Source: UBA3478 sp965662045
Lineage (GTDB): Bacteria > Bacteroidota > Bacteroidia > Flavobacteriales > Flavobacteriaceae
DNA length: 64,000 nucleotides
Assembly (NCBI GenBank): GCA_965662045.1
Contig: CBFIGE010000009.1
Span: 43,750 to 107,749, forward strand
Direction: 5' to 3'
A program made the position numbers and the translations under genes. Of the stretch, positions 8,584-16,333 are shown in pieces. Each line of letters opens with the position of its first letter. The stretch's first letter is position 1. Under the pieces are notes generated by a model. It ran no database searches, was not told where the DNA came from, and saw only the letters and a list, made by a program, of their open reading frames with translations.

Positions 8584-9933
8584 TTATACTGTTTTATAAT
8601 GAATCTCTGGTTGTACCAAATCTTCATCTATTAATATGGATTGTATGGCGATAATTTCTTGAACGGACTTCGTTGCACCGCCGCCACTTGCCGGCCCATT
8701 GGTATATAAAGCCTCCACCTCGTTGCCAATTTTAGCAGCATCTTTACTTGAAGTTGTTCGTGCCGCTACGCGAACCCTAACCTCATATGGAGTTTCACTG
8801 GAAACACCATTTCCATAAAGTGAATTTTGTCCAATAATATCATAACGAATATCCTTTTGTTCGGGCAAATACTTTGTAATTCTCTTTTTAAGTATTGCAA
8901 TTGCCAGTTGAGCTCTTTCCGCGGCACCAGGTCCGCCATAACTCATTTGCCCTTCTCCGATAAAACCATCCTTGTAACCAATCGAAACTTTTAGTTTCCC
9001 TGTTTTTTCCCTGCCAGTGCCTCCGTGAACTGCAACCTTATCTTTTTCTTCTTCTTTGAAAGTTACAGAACTAAAATCGGCCACGACATCAGGAGTTAAA
9101 TAATGTTTTGGATCATGAATTTCATATAGCAATTGTTCTTTGCACGTAGCTGAGCTTACAAGTCCTCCGCTATCGGCAAGTTTGGTAATACTAAATTCTC
9201 CATTCGAGCTAACTTCGGCAATCGGAAAACCCAAATTGTCCAAATCTGGGACATCCTTATATCCCGGATCTGCAAAATATCCTCCTGTGATATGCCCTGC
9301 ACATTCCATCAAATGCCCTAAAACAGTCCCTTTTCCTAATAAATCATAGTCTGTAAAAGTCCAATTGAACTCGTGTATCAGAGGCGCGAGAAAAAGTGAT
9401 GGGTCGGCAACCCTTCCGGTCAGTACAATATCGGCGTCATATTTGAGAGCTTCAACGATTGCAGCAGCACCTAAATACGCATTAGCCGAAATAATGGAAT
9501 CACGAATGGTGGCCATTGGCTTTTGGGTTTCTAAAAGTTGATAGTGTTTTTTTTCAATTAGATGTAAAACATCATCGCCCGTGATTGCCGCCACTTTTAG
9601 GTTTTTCAAACCTAAAGATTTTGCAACTTCGATGGTTTTTTCCATCGCCGCCAAGGGATTAGCCGCTCCCATATTGGTTATGATTTTCACATTGTTTTTA
9701 ACACAGTCGGGAAGGCAGATACGCATGCGTTCTTCGAGCAACGGGTCATAACCCATTTTCGGATCAATGGCTTTTCGCTGTTGGGCCAAGGCAGTCGTAC
9801 GTTCTGCCAAACACTCAAAAATCAAATAGTCGAGATTGCCTTTTTTTGCAAGTTCCAATGCTGGTTCAATGCGATCGCCAGAATAACCGGCACCCGAGCC
9901 TATTCTTAGCTTTGATCTTAGTTGTTTGGCCAT
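8584..9933 (-). CDS. AtuA family protein (DUF1446)
   Basis: A 449-residue cytoplasmic protein with the DUF1446 hallmarks: RIGSGAGYSGDRIEPAL at the N-terminus, YLIFECLAERT near 36, the glycine-rich MECAGHITGGYF near 212, and SYGGPGAAERAQLA near 330. The family is named after AtuA of the Pseudomonas acyclic-terpene (citronellol, geraniol) utilisation cluster, but its reaction is unresolved and homologues occur in other catabolic loci. It lacks the small C-terminal domain, which is encoded by the next gene. It follows the CitMHS transporter by 15 bp, suggesting that the imported acid or the product of de-esterification is its substrate. That assignment is inference. Confidence 0.8.
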   Translation of the reverse strand: MAKQLRSKLRIGSGAGYSGDRIEPALELAKKGNLDYLIFECLAERTTALAQQRKAIDPKMGYDPLLEERMRICLPDCVKNNVKIITNMGAANPLAAMEKTIEVAKSLGLKNLKVAAITGDDVLHLIEKKHYQLLETQKPMATIRDSIISANAYLGAAAIVEALKYDADIVLTGRVADPSLFLAPLIHEFNWTFTDYDLLGKGTVLGHLMECAGHITGGYFADPGYKDVPDLDNLGFPIAEVSSNGEFSITKLADSGGLVSSATCKEQLLYEIHDPKHYLTPDVVADFSSVTFKEEEKDKVAVHGGTGREKTGKLKVSIGYKDGFIGEGQMSYGGPGAAERAQLAIAILKKRITKYLPEQKDIRYDIIGQNSLYGNGVSSETPYEVRVRVAARTTSSKDAAKIGNEVEALYTNGPASGGGATKSVQEIIAIQSILIDEDLVQPEIHYKTV

Positions 9934-9948
9934 GTGTTAATTTATTGA

Positions 9949-11250
9949 TCAAAGGGGGATTGTTCCTATTAAGATAGCGACTATTGTCATTACAATGGTA
10001 GTGGCAAAGGCATATTTAAAAGTAAATCGTTGATGCTCTGCCAAATCTATCTTGGCAAGACCTATTAGCAAAAATGTGGAGGCCGTAAGCGGACTCAAAG
10101 GAAACCCAGTAGTCATTTGCCCCAAGATAGCGGCCTGCCCTACACTGATCTGGGCAACACCCATCTCTCCTGCCACCTCCGCCATAACGGGCAGAAAGCC
10201 AAAATAAAAGGAATCAGGGGTAAATACCATGCTAAGGGGCATACTGCTCACCGCCATCAACACCGGTATGCGTTGGCCTACACTTGGTGGGATAACATTT
10301 GCAGTTGCCTGCGCCATTTCCGTGATCATTCCCGATTCGGTCATTATGCCCAAAAAAACTCCTGCCGCCAATAAAATACTTGCCATTAATAAAGCGGCTT
10401 TGGCATGGGCGTCGATTCGATTTTTTTGTTCCGCAATATTGCCGTAATTGACAACTAAAGCAATAATAGTCCCTAGCATAAATAGAATGGCCGGGGCTAT
10501 TATTCCAGAAATCAAAATGATGATTACCAAAAGTGTCAGTGCAATATTGAACCAAAAAAGTTTGGGCCTTCTCAATTTTTTTTCTTCCTCGGATAGTGTT
10601 CTTACAAAAGTTTCCTTTATTGCACCCTTATGGATTGCACCTAATCTTTTGGCTTCCTTTTTGCCTAAATACCAGGCAACTCCTAAAACAAAAAGCAGCC
10701 CGAATAATTGTGGGATTATTATCGGGGTGTACAAATCCGTGACCTTCACTTGAAGAGCTGTAGCGGCCCGTATCGTTGGTCCGCCCCATGGAACCAAGTT
10801 CATGGTGCCTGCGCCCAAGGCCACCACGCACGCCAAAACGCGCTTGTCCATTTCTAGTTTTTCGAACAAGGGGAGCATAGCGGGAATAGCTATCAAAAAA
10901 GTTACCGCACCGGAACCATCTAAATGTACTATCATGGCCAAAACAGCGGCACCGATCGTAATTTTTACCGGGTCGTTGCCAACAAGTTTGAGGATACGGT
11001 CGATTATTGGGTCGAACATACCCGCGTCAGTTAGAATACCAAAAAATAATATGGCAAATACGAACATCGCAACAATAGGAGCGATATTCTTAATACCTGT
11101 TATAGCAAAGTTTGCGGTTTCAAAACCAAATCCGGCTATTAAGGCCCCAATGATAGGAACCAATATCAAAGCTGATAAGGCACTTACCCTTTTTGAAAGG
11201 ATAAGCGCCAACAAAACAATGGTTATCGATATGCCAGTAAAGAGAATCAA
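9949..11250 (-). CDS. CitMHS-family carboxylate transporter
   Basis: A 433-residue inner-membrane protein with about 11 to 12 hydrophobic segments. Recognisable family segments are IVHLDGSGAVTFLIAIPAML and NLVPWGGPTIRAA, typical of the CitMHS (citrate-Mg2+/H+ or complexed-citrate) symporters, and FTPDSFYFGFLPV in the second half. Related carriers take up citrate or other carboxylates with a proton and metal. Its ATG overlaps the stop of the upstream carboxylesterase gene by 4 bp, which indicates translational coupling: the esterase may release the acid that this carrier imports. The specific substrate is unknown. Confidence 0.8.
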   Translation of the reverse strand: MILFTGISITIVLLALILSKRVSALSALILVPIIGALIAGFGFETANFAITGIKNIAPIVAMFVFAILFFGILTDAGMFDPIIDRILKLVGNDPVKITIGAAVLAMIVHLDGSGAVTFLIAIPAMLPLFEKLEMDKRVLACVVALGAGTMNLVPWGGPTIRAATALQVKVTDLYTPIIIPQLFGLLFVLGVAWYLGKKEAKRLGAIHKGAIKETFVRTLSEEEKKLRRPKLFWFNIALTLLVIIILISGIIAPAILFMLGTIIALVVNYGNIAEQKNRIDAHAKAALLMASILLAAGVFLGIMTESGMITEMAQATANVIPPSVGQRIPVLMAVSSMPLSMVFTPDSFYFGFLPVMAEVAGEMGVAQISVGQAAILGQMTTGFPLSPLTASTFLLIGLAKIDLAEHQRFTFKYAFATTIVMTIVAILIGTIPL

Positions 11251-12869
11251 TTTTCAAACGCCTTATCCAAAAACCCATATCGGGAATCATTCCCTGCTTT
11301 TATCAACTTACTCTCAGTATCAATGATCATCACAGGAGGCGCATTGTCTTCTGGTTTGGCCGAATCCCACTGAGGAAGGCCTTCGGCATTCGGGTCACCG
11401 GTCTTGATAAAGTTGGCAAAGTAGTTCGACATATCTTCAGCGACCTTGTAGTCGTCAGCCGTCCAAGCATAATCATCTACCAAGTGTAAGTTGCCCATGC
11501 AGTATTCGATTTCACAGGCATGTGGTGCACCTACCGGTTTTGGAGCTTTTGGGGCATCGGACTCCTTTTCTATTGTTCCTCCGGCAAATCCCGAAGTAAG
11601 GTTTTCATTCCTTAGCGGAGGTCTTAACTTACTATATAGATACCGGTATACGGGTTGACTGCTGTTTTTCCTATGAAGGTCAAACCATTTCCAAGTGCTA
11701 TAAGCGATAAATCGGTCCGACGCCAATGCTGTTGCCGATAGTACAATTTCCTGTTCCGTACCGGAAGGATATAGCTCCAAAACTTCTTTATGTTTTTTGG
11801 GATAAGCCTCTTTCACTTTGGCCACATAATTTTCTTCTGTAAAAGGGCCTTGTGTAAATGCCATACCGGGAATTTCAGCAGAATTCCACCCCAACAATAG
11901 AGGGATTTGTGCCTGTTCTTTAGCCTCAAAGATTTCAGGAAGGGTCTTTGGGAGAAAATACCCGTCAAGTACTGCAGGAAAACCAAAGCGTTTTGATTCG
12001 TTGTATATCTCATAGACTTCCCTGGTACTTAGTTTTCTTAATTCAGCTAAGGTCGGATAGCCTGCGTTTTTTGCAAATTCCGCTCCTAGTTTTTCTGCTT
12101 CGGCCAGCGGCAAGGGCGCCATCGTCGGATGGATTCCCGCCCCACTTTCGCCTATGGCACCTGCAATCAAATCTTTAGAAAGGGGCGAAGCCATTTGTTG
12201 ACTGACCCCAATAGACCCTGCGGATTCCCCAGCAATGGTTACTTTTTTAGGATTACCTCCAAAAGCCGCAATATTTTTTTGCACCCATTTTAGGGCTGCA
12301 TTTTGATCTAACAATCCGTAGTTTCCCGATGCTTTATATGGTGCTTCGGCACTCAATTCGGGATGGGCCAGAAAACCAAAAATATTCAACCGGTAGTTGG
12401 TGGTCACGACGACCATACCTTTTTTGGCCATGCTTTCGCCATCATAGCGATATTCGGAGGCGTCGCCAGCAACATTTCCTCCTCCGAAAAAATATACTAG
12501 AACCGGCAGATTATTGATGTTCCTTGTAGTGGGAGTCCAAATGTTTAAATACAGGCAATCTTCGCTTACTCCGTTCGAGCGTGATTTCATATCGCCGAAC
12601 ACCATGGTCTGCATAGGCCGTGGGCCGAAGGTCTTGGTCTCTTTTACGCCCTCCCAATTTTCCAAGGGTTGGGGTGCTTTCCAACGTAATTCCCCGACGG
12701 GAGGTTTGGCAAAAGGAACCCCGAAATAAGTCTGAATGTTTGTATGGGTGTTGTAGTTTCCTTCAATAGTGCCATGTTCCGTTTTCGTTTGAACCGGAAA
12801 GGCATTCTGGTTTTGTGCGAAGGTCGTGGTCATTTGGAAAATGAATATAAAGGCTATAAGTGTTCTCAT
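11247..12869 (-). CDS. secreted type-B carboxylesterase
   Basis: First gene of the minus-strand operon; 540 residues with signal peptide MRTLIAFIFIFQMTTTFAQ. Carboxylesterase type-B features in order: YFGVPFAKPPVGELRW, the oxyanion loop YFFGGGNVAGD, nucleophile elbow AGESAGS near 214, an acidic member in NSAEIPG and the histidine in GAPHACEIEYC. It hydrolyses carboxylic esters in the periplasm or outside the cell. Its 5' end faces the NUDIX regulator gene across a 75-bp spacer that holds an inverted repeat, so that regulator probably controls this operon. Confidence 0.85.
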   Translation of the reverse strand: MRTLIAFIFIFQMTTTFAQNQNAFPVQTKTEHGTIEGNYNTHTNIQTYFGVPFAKPPVGELRWKAPQPLENWEGVKETKTFGPRPMQTMVFGDMKSRSNGVSEDCLYLNIWTPTTRNINNLPVLVYFFGGGNVAGDASEYRYDGESMAKKGMVVVTTNYRLNIFGFLAHPELSAEAPYKASGNYGLLDQNAALKWVQKNIAAFGGNPKKVTIAGESAGSIGVSQQMASPLSKDLIAGAIGESGAGIHPTMAPLPLAEAEKLGAEFAKNAGYPTLAELRKLSTREVYEIYNESKRFGFPAVLDGYFLPKTLPEIFEAKEQAQIPLLLGWNSAEIPGMAFTQGPFTEENYVAKVKEAYPKKHKEVLELYPSGTEQEIVLSATALASDRFIAYSTWKWFDLHRKNSSQPVYRYLYSKLRPPLRNENLTSGFAGGTIEKESDAPKAPKPVGAPHACEIEYCMGNLHLVDDYAWTADDYKVAEDMSNYFANFIKTGDPNAEGLPQWDSAKPEDNAPPVMIIDTESKLIKAGNDSRYGFLDKAFEN

Positions 12870-12888
12870 AATATTGGTTATAGAAAAG

Positions 12889-12913
12889 TTATTGTCTCAA
12901 TTTGTTACAATAA
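12889..12913. promoter_or_regulatory. inverted repeat, probable operator of the NUDIX regulator
   Basis: Within the 75-bp spacer between the divergent carboxylesterase and NUDIX-regulator genes, TTATTGT at 12889-12895 is matched by ACAATAA at 12907-12913, an exact 7-bp inverted repeat with an 11-bp spacer. Its place between two divergent operons, beside the regulator gene, is typical of an autoregulated operator. Binding by that regulator is inferred. Confidence 0.45.
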
Positions 12914-12944
12914 TACTTTGTTTTCTTGAATTATTGTTTTTTAT

Positions 12945-13727
12945 TTGGAAAAACTTTCATCTTTGGCCACGAAAAACCTCATACAAGCACTTCGAAAAGA
13001 GGAGTTTATACTAAACCTTTCCTATGATTCCGTTATTTTCGGATTCAATGGGAAGCAACTGAAAATCCTTATACTTGAATACCACAATACGGGCTTATTT
13101 GCACTTCCAGGTGGATTCGTAAAACGAAAAGAAAGTTTGGATGACGCTGTAAAGAGAGGGGTAAAAGAACGCTGCGGACTCAATGATATTTATTTTGAAC
13201 AGTTCCAAACGTTTGGCAATTTGACCCGTTCGAATCCCGATGCCATGGAACGTATCTTGGAGGCGAACGATCTTGATGTAGCAGACCATGATTGGATGTT
13301 AGATCGTTTTATTTCCATTTCCTATTACGCCCTGATAAACTACGATGAGGTAACTCCGGTGCCGGATGCACTTTCCGATAGTATCAACTGGTACGCGATT
13401 GATGAACTTCCGTCCTTAATGATGGACCACAATAAAATCGTGGGAAAAGCTTTGCAAATCCTTCGAGATAATCTTGAAAAGAAGCTGGTGGGCATGAACC
13501 TTTTGCCTTCCAAGTTTACCATGAAACAATTGCAAAAAGTCTATGAAGCTATTTTGGGCGAAGAGTTAAGGCGAACCACATTTCAAAGACGCATTTTGAG
13601 TTTGGATGTCTTAAATCGCCATGAAAAATTGTTTCAAGGCAAGGCTCACAAAGCACCATATCTATACAGCTTTAAATCAAATGATAGTAACATATTACAA
13701 GAGCAAGAAGTATCAATTCACAATTAA
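12945..13727 (+). CDS. NUDIX-domain transcriptional regulator (NrtR/AraR type)
   Basis: A 260-residue cytoplasmic protein. Residues 25-150 are a NUDIX fold; the box at about 58-80 reads GFVKRKESLDDAVKRGVKER, where the expected catalytic RExxEE is RGVKER, so hydrolase activity is probably lost. Residues about 160-240 (FTMKQLQKVYEAILGEEL, TTFQRRILSL) form the winged-helix DNA-binding part of the NrtR/AraR group. In Bacteroides the related AraR senses arabinose, so a sugar ligand is likely here. The start must be TTG at 12945 (or an ATT just upstream): a TGA in frame lies at 12927 and no ATG occurs before the NUDIX box. It leads an operon with genes at 13733, 14695 and 16334 (gaps 5, 20 and 19 bp). 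Confidence 0.8.
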   Translation: MEKLSSLATKNLIQALRKEEFILNLSYDSVIFGFNGKQLKILILEYHNTGLFALPGGFVKRKESLDDAVKRGVKERCGLNDIYFEQFQTFGNLTRSNPDAMERILEANDLDVADHDWMLDRFISISYYALINYDEVTPVPDALSDSINWYAIDELPSLMMDHNKIVGKALQILRDNLEKKLVGMNLLPSKFTMKQLQKVYEAILGEELRRTTFQRRILSLDVLNRHEKLFQGKAHKAPYLYSFKSNDSNILQEQEVSIHN

Positions 13728-13732
13728 AGAAA

Positions 13733-14674
13733 ATGAAAAAAACAAGAATCAATTTGCTGGTAAAGAACGTAGTCCTGTCCTTTTTACTTATAGGAGGCAT
13801 ATCGTGTAAAGATGCTAAAAAAGAAGAATCAAGTAGCGATGCCGTTACCGAAGACACGAATATAGAAGAGAATAGCAATGCCACATTTGGCGGGCTTGCG
13901 CTCTACACCGTCCGTGAAGCGATGGGCGGAGATGCCAAGGCAACCTTAAAGGCGGTAGCAGATGCCGGATACGAAAACATCGAGGCGGCCAGTTATGCTG
14001 ATGGCAAGTTCTACAATATGTCTCCCGCCGATTTCAAAAGCTACCTCGACGAGTTGGGACTAAACCCCATCAGTACACACCAAGGTACGGTAACTCTAGA
14101 AAATGCAGACGCTATGATGGCCGTTGTTAAAGCTGCGGGGTTCGAATATTTTGTAATACCGGTTCCACCTATGGGCAATTTCAAATTTGACCAGGCGACT
14201 AGGACCATGAGCATGACGGGCGGGGCAAAAAACTTAGCTGAAACATTGGATATCTTAGGGGAGAAGGCAAATGCCTCAGGACTTAAATTGCTTTACCACA
14301 ACCACGACTTTGAGTTTAAAAAGGATGCGGAGGGTATTGTGCCTATCGATTATTTATTGGAGAATTGTAATCCCGAATTCGTCAATTTTCAAATGGATCT
14401 GTATTGGGTCACAAAAGCCGGGGCAGACCCTTTGGCGTACTTTGAAAAATACCCCGGCCGCTTTAAAATATGGCATGTAAAGGATATGGACGAGCAGGGG
14501 AGATTCGCCCCTGTGGGAAATGGGACTATTGATTTTGCCCAAATCCTGGCCCAAAAGGAAAAATCGGGAATGGAATATTATATGGTAGAACAGGATATGA
14601 CCTTTGACGGTTTGAAGCCTCTTGAGGCCATAAAAATTAGTCATAAAGGGCTTAAGGAATTTGGGTTCGAATAA
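13733..14674 (+). CDS. lipoprotein sugar phosphate isomerase/epimerase (TIM barrel)
   Basis: A 313-residue exported xylose-isomerase-like TIM barrel. The signal ends LIGGISC with the lipobox Cys at 25, so it is a lipoprotein of the periplasm or outer membrane. The barrel shows GYENIEAASY, STHQGT, YHNHDFEF (metal ligands), QMDLYWVTKAG and WHVKDMDEQG, the usual order of acidic and histidine metal-binding residues. Exported members are common in Bacteroidota sugar loci and may act on 3-keto-sugars or as epimerases; the reaction is not established here. It is second in the NUDIX-regulator operon. A remnant of a second copy of this gene's 3' end lies at 19475. Confidence 0.8.
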   Translation: MKKTRINLLVKNVVLSFLLIGGISCKDAKKEESSSDAVTEDTNIEENSNATFGGLALYTVREAMGGDAKATLKAVADAGYENIEAASYADGKFYNMSPADFKSYLDELGLNPISTHQGTVTLENADAMMAVVKAAGFEYFVIPVPPMGNFKFDQATRTMSMTGGAKNLAETLDILGEKANASGLKLLYHNHDFEFKKDAEGIVPIDYLLENCNPEFVNFQMDLYWVTKAGADPLAYFEKYPGRFKIWHVKDMDEQGRFAPVGNGTIDFAQILAQKEKSGMEYYMVEQDMTFDGLKPLEAIKISHKGLKEFGFE

Positions 14675-14694
14675 AAAAATTAATATATAGGAAA

Positions 14695-16314
14695 ATGAAA
14701 AAAGCAGCTACTTATTTTATCGCCATTGGAATGCTCCTATTTGTGAGTATTCTGACCGCTCAATCCGAAGTGCGGACCGGCGAGAACATCGCAGTAACAA
14801 ACACCAATTCAGGAAAAGTCCGAGGATATATCGAACATGGAATTTTTACCTATAAAGGAATTCCCTATGCAAAAGCAAAGCGCTTCGAGGCCGCAGAAAA
14901 ACCAGATGTTTGGGAAGGTATACGAAGTTCAACGATGTACGGCCCCGTAGCCCCTTTGTTGACTCCCACGACTTCTGTGCAAGACGAACCCGAATTTGTC
15001 TTTGACCATGATTGGGGCTATACCAACGAAGATTGCCTGAATTTGAATGTTTGGACCCCAAGCATCAATGACGGAAAAAAAAGACCAGTACTTTTTTGGA
15101 TTCATGGCGGGGGATTTACCGCCGGATCAAGCCACGAGCTGCCTTCCTATGACGGAGAAAATCTTAGTAATAAAGGCGACGTCGTAGTAGTTTCCATCAA
15201 CCATCGTTTGAATGTACTCGGCTTTTTAGATTTATCCGCCTATGGCGAAAAGTACAAACATTCCGCAAACAACAGTATTCTTGACATGAAGTTGGCGTTG
15301 GAATGGGTTCGCGATAACATTTCCAACTTCGGCGGCGACCCGAACAACGTAACTATTTTTGGGCAGTCCGGGGGTGGAGCCAAGGTAAATACCTTGATGG
15401 CCATGCCAAAGGCTAGCGGACTCTTCCATAAAGCCATCAACCAAAGTGGGGCTATGCGAGGCGGAATTCTGGAGAAGGAAGACACCCAAGCCGTTGCCGC
15501 GGAAACCCTATCCATTTTAGGAATCGATGCTTCTCAGGTGGATAGTCTTCAGAACATACCATTTAGCATCTTGGCCGACGCAGGTTCAAAAGCCTTGAAA
15601 AACGTAGAGGAAAAAATGAAAGCTGATGGAAAACCAATTATGGGTTTTGGCCTAGGTTGGGGGCCTAGTGTTGATGGGGAAGATTTGCCTTTTCAGACGG
15701 CTTCCGAAGAGGCACTTGTGCTATCAAAAGATATTCCGTTGATGATCGGCACCGTCAAGAACGAATTTGCGCCTATTGCCAATATGCGTTTTGTGGGTGC
15801 ATCGGATGAAACCATTATGAACCACATCAAGGATACTTACAAAGAAAAAGCAGATGTCTATATCGCCGCGGTCAAAAAGGCGTATCCCAATGATACGAAA
15901 GCAAAAGACTTGATCGATGTCGATACAAGATTCAGGCCGGGATCTGTGTTGCAGGCCAACACCAAATCAAGCCTTGAAGGCGGCGCTCCTGTCTATATGT
16001 ATCTGTTTACTTGGCAGTCCCCTGTTTTTGATGGGAAATACAAAGCATTGCATTGTATGGAACTACCGTTTGTATTCGACAATATCGCCTTGGCCAACCA
16101 AATGACGGGCGGTGGAAAAGAAGCACATGCCTTGGCGGATAAAATGAGCAAAGCGTGGATCAGTTTTGCCAAGACCGGAAACCCGAATCACTCTGGCTTG
16201 CCCGAATGGTCTCCATACAATGGCAACAACACCGCAACGATGCATTTTGATACCACTTGTGAAGTTAAACCACAAATGGACAAGGAACTTTTCGAATTGA
16301 CTGCCAACCAATAA
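14695..16314 (+). CDS. secreted type-B carboxylesterase
   Basis: A 539-residue ester hydrolase with signal peptide ending SILTAQ. Family motifs: YKGIPYAKAKRFEA, DCLNLNVWTP, oxyanion loop FWIHGGGFTAGSS, nucleophile elbow FGQSGGG near 223 (serine kept; GQSGG instead of GESAG is common in bacterial members), acidic residue in TVKNEFAP and histidine in LHCMELPFVFD. It is clearly paralogous to the esterase at 11247, so this locus has one type-B esterase on each side of the shared regulator. It lies 20 bp after the isomerase and 19 bp before the GH3 gene. Confidence 0.85.
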   Translation: MKKAATYFIAIGMLLFVSILTAQSEVRTGENIAVTNTNSGKVRGYIEHGIFTYKGIPYAKAKRFEAAEKPDVWEGIRSSTMYGPVAPLLTPTTSVQDEPEFVFDHDWGYTNEDCLNLNVWTPSINDGKKRPVLFWIHGGGFTAGSSHELPSYDGENLSNKGDVVVVSINHRLNVLGFLDLSAYGEKYKHSANNSILDMKLALEWVRDNISNFGGDPNNVTIFGQSGGGAKVNTLMAMPKASGLFHKAINQSGAMRGGILEKEDTQAVAAETLSILGIDASQVDSLQNIPFSILADAGSKALKNVEEKMKADGKPIMGFGLGWGPSVDGEDLPFQTASEEALVLSKDIPLMIGTVKNEFAPIANMRFVGASDETIMNHIKDTYKEKADVYIAAVKKAYPNDTKAKDLIDVDTRFRPGSVLQANTKSSLEGGAPVYMYLFTWQSPVFDGKYKALHCMELPFVFDNIALANQMTGGGKEAHALADKMSKAWISFAKTGNPNHSGLPEWSPYNGNNTATMHFDTTCEVKPQMDKELFELTANQ

Positions 16315-16333
16315 AAACCATAGAAAACTGAAA

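Noticed and set aside
10802..11326. Open frame of 174 codons antisense to the transporter and esterase genes
   Set aside because: Its composition mirrors the complement of a membrane protein and it crosses two well-supported genes.
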